Program-made: the position numbers and the translations under genes | Notes under the pieces: model-generated | Told to the model about the DNA's origin: nothing | Seen by the model: only the letters and a program-made list of their open reading frames with translations | Databases searched by the model: none | Shown here: positions 6,946-16,971 of the stretch, in pieces | Layout: every line of letters starts with the position of its first letter | Numbering within the stretch: position 1 is the first letter of the stretch | Origin: a virus | Length of the DNA: 25,670 bases | Reading direction: 5' to 3' (one strand) | IMG/VR virus record: IMGVR_UViG_3300010885_021971 | Coordinates: 1 to 25,670 of that record

Positions 6946-9900
6946 ATGACCAAAAGTTATAGAATAAGAACAACACCAGGGATAGATAAAAACATTAGAA
7001 TCAATGTTGAACAAGATTTTGATTTAATAGAAATTTTATCTTTAAAACTTAAACAAGAAGACGTTTATACTCGTTTCTGTGCGGACTACGGAGTAGTTGC
7101 TGGAAGAGTTATTGCAAATGGTGGATTTGGTGTTCCAAATGTGCCTATATCTGTATTCGTACCATTGACCACCCAAGATTCCTCAGACCCCGTAATATCA
7201 ACGTTATATCCATATAAAGCGTTAACAGATAAGAATGAAGACGGTTATAGGTATAATCTATTACCTTATATACAAGAAAATCAAGGACACACACCAACAG
7301 GAACATTTCCTGACGTTAATGATTTATTAACCAGATTAGAGGTACTTGAGGTATATGAAAAATATTATAAGTATACCGTAAGAACAAACGATAGTGGTGA
7401 CTTTATGATTGTAGGGGTTCCTTTAGGTATGCAAAGTGTGGTTATGGATATGGATCTTTCTAATATTGGGTGTTTTTCTCAAAGACCGTCGGATTTAGTT
7501 AGGCAAGGTTTAGGTGTTGAGTCACAATTTGCTGGATCTAATTTTAAATCGTCTGAAAATTTAGATTCATTACCTCAAGTCGTTAATCAGGCTAAAGACG
7601 TGGAAGTGGCCTCTTTTTGGGGTGAGACTGACATTTGTAATGTTGGTATTACTAGAGTTGATTTTGACCTTAGAGATATTGGAGTAGAAATACAACCACA
7701 AGCAATATTTATGGGGTCCATGTTCTCCACAAGTGAGGATGACCCGTTAGGGGTTTATTGTAAACCAACATTTGATTCTGGTAACCTATGTGATTTAGTC
7801 TCTTCCCAAGGGAAGATTTTGGCATTAAGACAAACAATATATAATGATAACGAAGGGTTTCCGGTTATAGAGGAACATAAGTTTGAACAAGGAGGTAATA
7901 TTATCGATGAAAATGGTACGTGGTTAGTTGAGGTGCCTATGAATTTAGATTACGTCTCTACTAATGAATTTGGTGAAGATATATTTTCAAACGACCCCTC
8001 AATTGGTATACCAACAAAAGGTAAATATCGATTTAGAATACAGTATCAAAATGAGGACGGTAATGAAAATAGTATACTGCGTGCAGATTATTTAGTACCA
8101 AATATTAAAGAATATGGGTGGAATAGTGGTAGTATAAATGGTCCGTATAGTCCTGATTTACAACAAAAATCATATGCGTTTAGTTTAGAATGGAAAGATT
8201 ATGGTGAATATTTAACAAACGCTAACTTTACTGGATTTACACAATTAGGTTATCAAATGGTCCAAGAGGCGATTAATTGTGAGGATAGATTTTTTGAATT
8301 TAATTACAATAGAGTTTATACCGTTGCTTCACACATTGATAGATGGAAATGGGGGTATAATAGAGCTAGACATTTAGGGATAAAAGAAATCACAAATAGG
8401 GAATGCTCAACAACCACTAATAGGTTTCCTGTTAATGACGGTGTTAGGAATTTTGATTTTATATTTTTCTTATTTAATTTACTTATTACTGTTTTATCTC
8501 CTGTTTTTATAATTGTTATTATTATTTTACATGTTTTAGCGTATATATATCCTATCATTGTTAGATTTATTAATAAACTTATTGAGTTTATTAATAATGT
8601 TATTTATGGTATTTGTAAGGCCATTCAGTTTATAACGTTTGATGCTAAACCTGAAGGTGGATGTAATAAAGAATCGTTAGCCCCTTTAGTTGAAAACAAT
8701 CCATTTAAAAGGATATCACTACCAATGATATCTTATCCTGATTGTGAGGCTTGTAATTGTGAAGATACTAATATGGTTACTAATACCGAATTTAATCCAT
8801 TTGACTATCTTTTAGTGTCAAATGGTAATTTTGGTCAATTAATAAACTCAAACTCATTAAATGAATTTGTCCCTACCCTTAGTGGGAGTAGTTTAAATAA
8901 TGGAATTAAACAAGGGTTATCGGGATATCAATATCTTTTAAACGCCGCGGCGGCTGGTTATATCGACTTAGACCCTAAATTGGTCAAGTTGCCGATTATT
9001 GAAACCCCTAATCAAGGAGGTGGTTATAAATATTTAGGTGATGACGTTACGTTATCACAGTCATTAAATATGGCAAATTTTAGGAGGAGATATTTTGATA
9101 ATGAGAATATTATCAAAACGACTGTAAATAATTCACCTCCTGGTTCAAATATACCACAACCGTCTAATAGTTTTACCGATTCTATATTGATGATTGTTTG
9201 TGATACGGGTACGTTACAAATATTAAGCGCCGGTGACTTAGTTTCATTTCATAATATTAGTAAAATTCATGACCCAAATTTAACTGGAGGGACTCTAAAC
9301 CAATTCAATAATAAAAAAATAACAGGTAGTACTAACCCTAACCAAACGTCGTTAATTACTAAAACGGTGACCTTTATTACTACTGGCGGTACAAGTGCTA
9401 CCGCTACTTTAAAATTAAGAATTACTGGAGGAACAAAGACTTATGATTTTCCAGCCGGAAATGAATATTTCCAAGTAATTACGGGAGGGACCGCTCAACA
9501 ATTTTCGGGATTAACAAATTTTAATAACCCGAACGGATTGTTAAATAAATATTTGTTTAACAAATCACAAAGAATTAAGTATAACCAACCTTCACCTATT
9601 CCTCCCGGACAGTTAGCTTTTTATCAAAAACCATTTAGTTATTATAGTAATTACCAAAATCAAGAAATTATTTTTTTAAGTCGAGGGGTTGATCCGTATA
9701 CTGAGAAACAAAACATACGATATGATTTATCTATGCTTTTTGGATATACCTTTAACCAAGGGCCTATTGTTGAGGGTAGTTACCATTTAAATATCCCAAT
9801 ACAGCCAACCGCGAATACCGTTATAAATAACGCCATTTGGAGGTCAGGGTATGTTTCGCCTCAATCACATAGTGTGACAAACTCACAAAACGTACCGTAC

Positions 9901-12348
9901 CATCAACCATTCTCATTTACTGTATCACCCACGTCGTTTACTGCATTTACAAATAACGTTGCTAAATATTATAACTCGACTGATAAGTCTAGATCAACAT
10001 ATAAGGCATTTTCAAGTGACACTACATCTTTAGGTTCGTACACGTCACCTGCCGGGGTTTATAGTGATATTGCGTACAATACTCCTCAGTTAGGTAAAAG
10101 TACGATAGGGTTTCAATACGGTAGTACAATTGTTAATGCTTCTAATCCTGGCGCCTCAACATATACTTGGTTATCTAGTACCGCAACTTGGGCATTTAAA
10201 AATAACTCTGAGGGTCAAAATATTATTGGTGGTTATGTTCCTGGAAGTTGTCAATACGTACCCGCAGGTATTCCTTGTTCAAATGGTAATGTCGGTGCCT
10301 GTGAAAACATTACAACAGGGGGTCCTAATTTTTACACAAACGTACAAAGCATCCAAACAGGTCAAGTTTTTTATACGGATCCAGCTTTGACAATACCTGT
10401 AGTTGGTCAGTTTAATCCTCTTATCGCGGGGTATATGTGGAGAATATTACAATATCAGGCGGTAAACGCACAAGGGGCACCAACTTGGTTAGTTGCAATT
10501 GCGGTAAGGATAAATAATGTTGGAGTTGTAACAGATTTAGAAATATGTATAGGGAATTGGCAAGGAGTTGGCGGTGGTGGAACTCAACCACCTAACTCAA
10601 TATCACCACAAGGTAATATTGAAGGCGGATCCTTTTTTGCTGGTGCTGAAATACAAGGGACGGTTATGCCTTCACTACCAACATCAAGAAAAAGCAGAGT
10701 CTTTTCTCCGGCGTATCATTTAGATAGTTTACCTAATATCACAATGAACTCGTCGACTAAACTTTTATTAAGGTCGGATAGATTACCTACCTCAGACACT
10801 ACGGAAGTGTCGGGGAATACTTCATATAGTCTACATTTAAATAATAATTTCTTAATTTATAAGTTAACTGAAGGTGGGTTGGTAATTGATATACCTGTTG
10901 TTAATTTACAAGCTACCGACACAACCAATAATCTACAGGATTTAGAAGATAGTAATATTGGTATTAGTAATGATGTACTTGGAAGTTTAGCTTGTGAAAA
11001 TATGACTTTACTATCTTGTTATTCGGGTAGCGGTGAAAATTTTGGTATTGATGACCCATGTCCTGAGAATAATCCAGGAAACCCACAAAAACAAAGGGTT
11101 ATGGGTGGATGTTATTATTTTGTTCAAGACGAACTAATAAAAACTATACCTGACGACATTAAATATTTTATCGAATGGAAGGCTAGATTTAGGTTTGTAT
11201 TTGGTGCTTGTAGGGGGGTTATAAGTCACGTGTTCCAAAACAATTGGGTTAATGGTACATTATACGCGTTTTCGTTTAGAAAAAAAACCATTTATGATTC
11301 TGTTGGTAATGTTAAAAGATATAAATTTTGTGGGTCTAATGATGGACTTTTATTACCGATCACAACAAACCAAGGACCAATATATTATGATAAAAGTAGA
11401 TTTTCTTTCTTTTATAGGTCAACACCTTATGACGCGACTATTGGTGGGTTTGTCGGTCAACAACCAAGAAAAAGAAACCCATTTAATGGAAACTGGAATG
11501 ATACTGATTATGGTGGAATGAACGATAAAAATTTATTTTTCCCAACCACAATAATGGATTTAGGTCCTAAAGACCAATTTGCTAAAGAGATTTGCTTCAA
11601 CCCACAACTTGAAGGGTATTTAGTTGATACAATAAAAAGTACAAGTTATAATGAAACTAGTGACATCTTACTATTCTTTATATTGTCGAGGTTATTATCC
11701 ACTTCTTTTGGTCAACAACTTACAAATTCTGGAGACGCATCAATCAATACGCTGTTCAGTCGATCTAAAGATAGGATTGATGGTGACATTGCTCAAATGT
11801 TTAGTATTAATTCGGAATATGGTGTTTTACCATTTACAAGTGAGTTTTATGATAATAATGACATTTATTTGGCGCCAAATACTAATGATGGTCCGTTGAT
11901 TGGGGCGTTATTTTCGGCAATAACTGAAAATAGAATACTATTGACTCCTGGTACGGTAACATTTGGATCGACAACTCAAACTGTTGGGTACCCAAAAACA
12001 CAAATAGTACCAATGTATAAGTGGAAAAAGGACAATAATAATATACCGCAAACAATATTGGGGAGTCAAGATAATGATTGGTGGACAACTTATGATTCCA
12101 ATAATAAATACTACTCGGCACCATACCAACAAATGTCATTTTCAAATACTGATTATTTTCAAGCAACCAACGGACCACAAAAAGGATATATCTACAACTA
12201 CACAAATACGGGTATACCTACATTTAATCCGTCAAATAACCAAACAAGTGATAGGTTTGTTGTTGGGGCCCCTTACCATTTTTATTTTGGGTTAGGAAAA
12301 GGTAAAACCTCACTTAATCGATACATAACCAAATATATTATTCCTTAA
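6946..12348 (+). CDS. Very large tail/baseplate structural protein (1800 aa) with internal hydrophobic segment
   Basis: I infer a virion structural protein from its position after gp25 and gp6 and its size; I cannot assign it to a named T4 gene. Residues about 45-170 resemble a transthyretin/CarboxypepD_reg-like beta-sandwich (AGRVIANGGFGVPNVPISVF, then TNDSGDFMIVGVPLG). At 502-565 is a strongly hydrophobic stretch: roughly 40 residues of Phe/Ile/Leu/Val that could span a membrane twice, then an amphipathic helix. A cysteine cluster follows (Cys573; CX2CXC at 600-605). The remainder is Asn/Ser/Thr/Gly/Tyr-rich, as in beta-structured fibre proteins. Around 1110-1215 lies a module with YTDPALT (1143-1149) that recurs at the C-terminus of the 889-residue adhesin. 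The start codon is preceded by AAAGAGAAT, one of the few purine-rich leaders here. It might be a gp7- or gp10-like peripheral wedge or a short-fibre platform. Confidence 0.85.
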   Translation: MTKSYRIRTTPGIDKNIRINVEQDFDLIEILSLKLKQEDVYTRFCADYGVVAGRVIANGGFGVPNVPISVFVPLTTQDSSDPVISTLYPYKALTDKNEDGYRYNLLPYIQENQGHTPTGTFPDVNDLLTRLEVLEVYEKYYKYTVRTNDSGDFMIVGVPLGMQSVVMDMDLSNIGCFSQRPSDLVRQGLGVESQFAGSNFKSSENLDSLPQVVNQAKDVEVASFWGETDICNVGITRVDFDLRDIGVEIQPQAIFMGSMFSTSEDDPLGVYCKPTFDSGNLCDLVSSQGKILALRQTIYNDNEGFPVIEEHKFEQGGNIIDENGTWLVEVPMNLDYVSTNEFGEDIFSNDPSIGIPTKGKYRFRIQYQNEDGNENSILRADYLVPNIKEYGWNSGSINGPYSPDLQQKSYAFSLEWKDYGEYLTNANFTGFTQLGYQMVQEAINCEDRFFEFNYNRVYTVASHIDRWKWGYNRARHLGIKEITNRECSTTTNRFPVNDGVRNFDFIFFLFNLLITVLSPVFIIVIIILHVLAYIYPIIVRFINKLIEFINNVIYGICKAIQFITFDAKPEGGCNKESLAPLVENNPFKRISLPMISYPDCEACNCEDTNMVTNTEFNPFDYLLVSNGNFGQLINSNSLNEFVPTLSGSSLNNGIKQGLSGYQYLLNAAAAGYIDLDPKLVKLPIIETPNQGGGYKYLGDDVTLSQSLNMANFRRRYFDNENIIKTTVNNSPPGSNIPQPSNSFTDSILMIVCDTGTLQILSAGDLVSFHNISKIHDPNLTGGTLNQFNNKKITGSTNPNQTSLITKTVTFITTGGTSATATLKLRITGGTKTYDFPAGNEYFQVITGGTAQQFSGLTNFNNPNGLLNKYLFNKSQRIKYNQPSPIPPGQLAFYQKPFSYYSNYQNQEIIFLSRGVDPYTEKQNIRYDLSMLFGYTFNQGPIVEGSYHLNIPIQPTANTVINNAIWRSGYVSPQSHSVTNSQNVPYHQPFSFTVSPTSFTAFTNNVAKYYNSTDKSRSTYKAFSSDTTSLGSYTSPAGVYSDIAYNTPQLGKSTIGFQYGSTIVNASNPGASTYTWLSSTATWAFKNNSEGQNIIGGYVPGSCQYVPAGIPCSNGNVGACENITTGGPNFYTNVQSIQTGQVFYTDPALTIPVVGQFNPLIAGYMWRILQYQAVNAQGAPTWLVAIAVRINNVGVVTDLEICIGNWQGVGGGGTQPPNSISPQGNIEGGSFFAGAEIQGTVMPSLPTSRKSRVFSPAYHLDSLPNITMNSSTKLLLRSDRLPTSDTTEVSGNTSYSLHLNNNFLIYKLTEGGLVIDIPVVNLQATDTTNNLQDLEDSNIGISNDVLGSLACENMTLLSCYSGSGENFGIDDPCPENNPGNPQKQRVMGGCYYFVQDELIKTIPDDIKYFIEWKARFRFVFGACRGVISHVFQNNWVNGTLYAFSFRKKTIYDSVGNVKRYKFCGSNDGLLLPITTNQGPIYYDKSRFSFFYRSTPYDATIGGFVGQQPRKRNPFNGNWNDTDYGGMNDKNLFFPTTIMDLGPKDQFAKEICFNPQLEGYLVDTIKSTSYNETSDILLFFILSRLLSTSFGQQLTNSGDASINTLFSRSKDRIDGDIAQMFSINSEYGVLPFTSEFYDNNDIYLAPNTNDGPLIGALFSAITENRILLTPGTVTFGSTTQTVGYPKTQIVPMYKWKKDNNNIPQTILGSQDNDWWTTYDSNNKYYSAPYQQMSFSNTDYFQATNGPQKGYIYNYTNTGIPTFNPSNNQTSDRFVVGAPYHFYFGLGKGKTSLNRYITKYIIP

Positions 12349-12350
12349 CG

Positions 12351-14063
12351 ATGAGAAAACAAGATGAGATAAGAATAGTTTTAGGATCCAAAAGATTTGC
12401 TGCCTCCACAACGGTGGATGAGCAAATTCAGTTACCTTTATTTGGTCAACAAAGGAATTTAGTTCAGGGTGATAGGTCTTCTATTGTTAGTTTGAATAAT
12501 ATTTTTGATAGTGAAAGACAGGCGTCAAATACGTTTAGATTAAATGGAAAAATTGTAAATATTTTTAAAAACGACATATCAGGTAAAACTAATTATAATC
12601 CATTTAAAAATAGTTTATATTATTTAAATCCTGAAACATCCATAAATACGAATGTTTGGTCTGGGTTTCCTCAGTATAGTGAGTTTAGTTTAATTAGGTC
12701 TAGTGGAATCACCGGTCATATTAATTTTACACCAAAAAGTGCATCAACATATAATTGGTCTTTCTATACGTCGTATGCGTATAGTAGTTCTACCGCTCAA
12801 ACCATGTCATACACTAGTGAAAAGTTTAATGTGACTAATCAGTCTTTTAACGTTACAAGCGGTATCCCCTTTGTTATGGAGACTGGAACAACAAACGGTA
12901 AATCTGTTGTGTATTTTTATTGTCCAACTAATCATAATTTACAAAATGGTCAGTGGGTTGAGTTAACTACAAGTATTAACAATAAGTACGTTTTCCAAGT
13001 GTTTAGTTTAGGTGACGGAAATTATCGTTCAGAAGAGAGAGTATTCACTATTTTTAATTTATCTTTTAGTGGTAACGATGTTTATGACGGAAGGTACGGT
13101 AATTTTAAAAGAATCGCTAATATCACTAATAGTGGTGAAACTAAATCAAGATATTATGTCAGACTACATAAAATAATAACAAATAATGATGAAACTTTTA
13201 TTACTAAATTAGGGTTTGAAAATAATCCATTTCCGATAAAAAGAAAATTGGAGTTCTCTTCAATAACACCTAATCAAGTACAAAGAGTTTCCGTTAAGAA
13301 TGGAACACAATCATATGGGTTTTCTGTAAACAAAGATATTGATATTCAAAATTTAATTGATAATAATGGTAAACCGATTAGTGAATTATTTTTTACTGTT
13401 ATTAATAAAGGGTATATGGGTTGGTTTAACAAACCAGGTACTAATCAAACCACCTCATTAGAGATTGGTTGGGAATTTAACTTTTTAAAAAACACAATGG
13501 ATAATTGGTGGAATAAACAATCAACCGCCAATAAAGACAACATCCCATATGGATTTTACACCAAACAAAATATTAATTTTTATTATAACAAAGATTTAAA
13601 AAATGGTGATTTAATTAAAGGTGATTTCTGTGAATACAATGATATTGAACAAAAAGAATATGTTTTATCCCCGTTATTTCATAAGTATTCTATTAATCCT
13701 GTAGTTTTTTTAGACACCCAAACTTCGGGTAACACTAATTTACCTTCGGGTTATTCATATAAACCACATTATTCTATACCTATTAGGGTTTATAGTGATT
13801 ATATAGAATCCGCAAGATTAACTGAAATTGACCAAGCACCATTCTATTCTTATTTTTCTAACAACACTCAGACATTTATTTGGAGAGATGTATATAGTTA
13901 TGGTTATATAGATAGTAATAATTTAGGTCTTAACATACCGTTTATTAATAACGCTCATTATCCATTTAAGGACATTGTTTTTATACAATATCCGATGAGA
14001 CGTAATGTAAGTGATGTTGAAACCACAATAATAAACGACCCAACTACTGACGATTGTGAATAA
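12351..14063 (+). CDS. Putative virion structural protein, 570 aa
   Basis: I do not recognise the family. The gene starts two bases after the 1800-residue gene's stop (TAA-CG-ATG, the same junction as gp25/gp6). The protein is rich in Asn, Ser, Tyr and Phe, with many short alternating-hydrophobic stretches (for example STYNWSFYTSYAYSSSTAQT), which points to a beta-rich structural or receptor-contact protein. It has no signal peptide or membrane segment. The N-terminal 50 residues (IQLPLFGQQRNLVQGDRSS) are less repetitive and may be the attachment domain. By position it could be the counterpart of T4 gp8 or another wedge-peripheral protein, but I see no motif that supports this. The stop overlaps the next gene by 8 bases. 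Confidence 0.8.
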   Translation: MRKQDEIRIVLGSKRFAASTTVDEQIQLPLFGQQRNLVQGDRSSIVSLNNIFDSERQASNTFRLNGKIVNIFKNDISGKTNYNPFKNSLYYLNPETSINTNVWSGFPQYSEFSLIRSSGITGHINFTPKSASTYNWSFYTSYAYSSSTAQTMSYTSEKFNVTNQSFNVTSGIPFVMETGTTNGKSVVYFYCPTNHNLQNGQWVELTTSINNKYVFQVFSLGDGNYRSEERVFTIFNLSFSGNDVYDGRYGNFKRIANITNSGETKSRYYVRLHKIITNNDETFITKLGFENNPFPIKRKLEFSSITPNQVQRVSVKNGTQSYGFSVNKDIDIQNLIDNNGKPISELFFTVINKGYMGWFNKPGTNQTTSLEIGWEFNFLKNTMDNWWNKQSTANKDNIPYGFYTKQNINFYYNKDLKNGDLIKGDFCEYNDIEQKEYVLSPLFHKYSINPVVFLDTQTSGNTNLPSGYSYKPHYSIPIRVYSDYIESARLTEIDQAPFYSYFSNNTQTFIWRDVYSYGYIDSNNLGLNIPFINNAHYPFKDIVFIQYPMRRNVSDVETTIINDPTTDDCE

Positions 14064-14949
14064 TAAATTTTTAGGGATAGTAAAAACGGAAGACGGGTTT
14101 CTTAATATACCGTTAGAAATTGATTTTGATTTTGAGGGTAGGAGTCAGAGTATTGAGTTATATGAGAGTGACGTTATAGAACAAATAATTAACCCACCTC
14201 AGGATTTTGAAAGTACAAAATTTGCACACGCCGAATGGACTTACGTTGCTACCGGATTAACCCTAAATTTAGTGGGGGGAATACTTATACCATCGGTTAC
14301 CACAACAACAACTAAAGTTACTAATATTAATTATGAATTTAATTTGTTTGATTACTTGTCAACTATTAGTGGTGCGACATTAAGTAATTGGGCAGTTGAT
14401 TATGAAAACGCGTCTTTTACCGATTCAGAAATATATTATTTTGCCAATTCATTTAAGGGTAGTTTCTTTAAGTTAGATTTTTATGATACTAACGAATCTG
14501 AAAGCCAAAAGATTCTTTTAACCATTATATTACCAACACAACAAGGGTTAAAAGAATCGGGAACTATTGGTAGTGTTAATGCACCAATAAATGTAATGGT
14601 TAAGAAGCCTAAATTTAAGTTAGATTATACCGGAGCCGACAAAGAAGGGTTTTTTATATATTTCTTAAAGGATAAAAGTTATCTTAACCTTGATGAGTTC
14701 TATGTTAGTGCTAAATTCTTTAACGCTAAAAAAGGACAATTCGTTAGATTAATGAATGTCCCTCAGTCTAATTTTGTTGGGGCGTCAAGATTTAATGTAG
14801 ATAAACAAAAAACATTCTATTACAAATATAAGTTAAATTATCAGACCTTTGAATATGAGGTTTTTTATGAAGCTCAAGTTGGTAATATTACAAGAGTGGG
14901 AACAATTAATTCCCCGATAAAGTGGTATGAATATGTTAACCCTAGATGA
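14056..14949 (+). CDS. Putative virion structural protein, 297 aa
   Basis: No recognised family. The likely start is GTG at 14056, inside the last codons of the preceding gene (8-base overlap). No ATG lies nearby in frame and the residues after the GTG already look like conserved protein (NNKFLGIVKTEDGFLNIPLE). The protein is acidic at the N-terminus and then beta-rich, with a threonine run (SVTTTTTKVT, near residue 80) that looks like a domain linker. The C-terminal third has regularly spaced Phe/Tyr (FYYKYKLNYQTFEYEVFYEA), typical of beta-sandwich tail proteins. Tight coupling to both neighbours suggests subunits of one assembly. It ends in an ATGA overlap with the next gene. Confidence 0.78.
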   Translation: MNNKFLGIVKTEDGFLNIPLEIDFDFEGRSQSIELYESDVIEQIINPPQDFESTKFAHAEWTYVATGLTLNLVGGILIPSVTTTTTKVTNINYEFNLFDYLSTISGATLSNWAVDYENASFTDSEIYYFANSFKGSFFKLDFYDTNESESQKILLTIILPTQQGLKESGTIGSVNAPINVMVKKPKFKLDYTGADKEGFFIYFLKDKSYLNLDEFYVSAKFFNAKKGQFVRLMNVPQSNFVGASRFNVDKQKTFYYKYKLNYQTFEYEVFYEAQVGNITRVGTINSPIKWYEYVNPR

Positions 14950-16028
14950 CACCTGAAAATATAAATATAGTGATTTCGCCCGAAGTTTTAAGGGATGACT
15001 TGTTTTTAGAAACATATCAAACAAATACGTTTGGTGTGTATTCAGGATTAAGTTACGTTCTTAGTGGCGGTACAAACGGCAGTTCGTTATTAACGGGATT
15101 AACGATACCTATTATGATTACACAAAACATTAACGACATTGGTTATTACTCAACCTTTGATGGGTACATAGACCAAATTGATGTTGTAACTAACTTTGTA
15201 ATATCAGGAGACCCGATTAGTCAATATACTGTATATGTGTATAATACTGCTAGTTATAATTTCCAAAATTACCTACAACAATCGGAATATGTAATTAATT
15301 GGGGTGATGGGTCAATAGGTCCTAGTTTAACTTTAGGTAATACAATTCAAAGTCATGTCTACGCGTCTAATCCACAAAATTACATAATAACTTTATCACA
15401 AACAAACATTTGGGGAACGACTACGGTACAAAAACCGGTTTCTGTACCATTTACTGGTATTACAATAACCAATCCATTAGGTGGTATTACTTTTACACCA
15501 CAAGGAGGTAGTTGGTCAGGAACACAATTAAGTTTAGATTTTATATTTACGGGTGACTCTGAAAATAATGTACAATCACAGATATCAAGTACATATACTA
15601 ATATTCCTTTTCCTGTTTCTGGATATACTAACTCACAATTAGAATTATTAAGGAGATGGGGACCACAACCATTCACAGTTGGGTACATTATGTCATTATC
15701 AAACGGATCGATAGGGTATGTTAGTCAAATAACAAACGAATATACCGCATATACAATTAACAGTGTTGAGTATTTTGACACACTTAATGGTAGGACATAT
15801 TTTGTGGTTGGTTCTTCAGGTATCACAGAAAATGATATCGTAGTTTCGGCATTAACTAAAAATGAATATCTGTTGGATTTTGTAATGGATCCAGAAGTAC
15901 AATCAGACATTATTGTTGAAAGAGGTCAGTATTCGGCTTTCGAGCCTTTACAAAGACTTAATGAAGTGGATAATATAGGTGACCTTACTAAGTATGGTTA
16001 TGGGTATTATAAAATTAACACTGCTTAA
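14946..16028 (+). CDS. Putative tail protein with PKD-like domain, 360 aa
   Basis: Its ATG overlaps the preceding stop as ATGA (14946-14949), so translation is probably coupled. Residues about 85-165 resemble a PKD-type immunoglobulin-like fold: INWGDGS (WGDGS at 119-123) is followed about 20 residues later by HVYASNPQNYIITLSQTN. The W-G-D-G loop and the later H-x-Y...I-T-L strand are the PKD signature. Such domains are common in Bacteroidota surface proteins and phage fibres, where they act as spacers or carbohydrate/protein-binding units. The flanking regions are beta-rich and unassigned, and the C-terminal 60 residues (VERGQYSAFEPLQRLNEVDN) look like an oligomerisation or docking segment. 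A virion location is inferred from context. Confidence 0.78.
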   Translation: MTPENINIVISPEVLRDDLFLETYQTNTFGVYSGLSYVLSGGTNGSSLLTGLTIPIMITQNINDIGYYSTFDGYIDQIDVVTNFVISGDPISQYTVYVYNTASYNFQNYLQQSEYVINWGDGSIGPSLTLGNTIQSHVYASNPQNYIITLSQTNIWGTTTVQKPVSVPFTGITITNPLGGITFTPQGGSWSGTQLSLDFIFTGDSENNVQSQISSTYTNIPFPVSGYTNSQLELLRRWGPQPFTVGYIMSLSNGSIGYVSQITNEYTAYTINSVEYFDTLNGRTYFVVGSSGITENDIVVSALTKNEYLLDFVMDPEVQSDIIVERGQYSAFEPLQRLNEVDNIGDLTKYGYGYYKINTA

Positions 16029-16043
16029 AAAAGTGTCATAAAC

Positions 16044-16055
16044 TATTTATAAATA
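16044..16055 (+). promoter_or_regulatory. Possible late promoter TATTTATAAATA before the 302-aa gene
   Basis: The 34-base gap contains TATTTATAAATA. Within it, 16048-16055 matches TATAAATA exactly, the -10 consensus of T4 late promoters, and 16044-16050 matches the TATTTAT motif of other gaps in this window. It lies 8 bases before the ATG at 16063, so a transcript starting from it would have almost no leader. Confidence 0.4.
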
Positions 16056-16062
16056 AAAACAA

Positions 16063-16971
16063 ATGGCTTTAGGAGCATACGGGACAGTAAGACCAGCGGA
16101 CGTTTCACCACAGGATGTGGAGATTATATTACATTATACTCCTTCCAGAGACGTGACCACTAATTTTACACTAAAAAAATTAAATGCGGCAACAATACTT
16201 ACCCCATATTATCATAATGATTCTACCGGTGGTAAAAAAAATGTTGAAATATTAGGTGGGTTATATAACCTTAAATTACCTGCAACTGAGTTTAATGCTG
16301 TTGGTATTTACACACTATATGTAAGACCTGCTGAGATTAGAACTAAAATTACTGATTGTGGGGTTTTATCCGCATTGCCAAACGTTAAAGGAATTGTTAT
16401 TGATGTTAACAATGTCCCACAACAATATAGAAATAAATTTGTTAATCAGGGTCTTGTTGGGTTTAGAATTGAATATTTAAATTCAGACGGTACAAAAGTA
16501 CCTAATTTTTTTAGAATAGTTACCTCCGCGTTTTTCTGTGAACCAGTCGTAACTAATCAAACAAATACGTCACAAAAGAGTATTCGTTATCGGTACACTG
16601 AAGGGTCTAGCAATTTAATATTTTGTACGTTATCGCCTTCATCCTCACCCACTAATAAACCAAACGCAACTCCATTTATAGGGCAACCAAATCAAAGTAT
16701 CATTATCACTAACACATTCTTTAATCCTGTGACTTTGGATATTCAAATTTCTAATTACGATATTGATACCTTAGCAATTGCACTTTACGGAAATCAAACT
16801 AAAAGTATTGATGATGGTGTTTATACATTATATGACACCGCCGGAAACATATATAAACAATATAACTTATTTGAGGTTAGAGATAACTTTAATGAATTAT
16901 TGTACGAGGTTAGACAAGATAGAGGAACTAATATCGACTTCAGTAAAAACTTTACAAACATAATTAGTTAA
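16063..16971 (+). CDS. Putative virion structural protein, 302 aa
   Basis: I do not recognise the family. The N-terminus GAYGTVRPADVSPQDVEIILHYTPSRD is followed by an evenly beta-predicted body (VGIYTLYVRPAEIRTKI, GIVIDVNNVPQQYRNKF) and a serine/proline-rich segment (SPSSSPTNKPNATP, about residues 199-212) that looks like a linker. The C-terminal part ends with KNFTNIIS. It contains only three cysteines and has no signal peptide or membrane segment. The last base of its TAA stop is the first base of the next gene's ATG (TAATG at 16969-16973), implying coupled translation with the 997-residue wedge-like protein and probably a shared structure in the baseplate. The function remains unknown. Confidence 0.78.
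   Translation: MALGAYGTVRPADVSPQDVEIILHYTPSRDVTTNFTLKKLNAATILTPYYHNDSTGGKKNVEILGGLYNLKLPATEFNAVGIYTLYVRPAEIRTKITDCGVLSALPNVKGIVIDVNNVPQQYRNKFVNQGLVGFRIEYLNSDGTKVPNFFRIVTSAFFCEPVVTNQTNTSQKSIRYRYTEGSSNLIFCTLSPSSSPTNKPNATPFIGQPNQSIIITNTFFNPVTLDIQISNYDIDTLAIALYGNQTKSIDDGVYTLYDTAGNIYKQYNLFEVRDNFNELLYEVRQDRGTNIDFSKNFTNIIS

Noticed and set aside
11882-12205. Minus-strand open frame at the end of the 1800-aa gene
   Set aside because: Hydrophobic shadow of a plus-strand gene in AT-rich DNA; no leader or recognisable protein.
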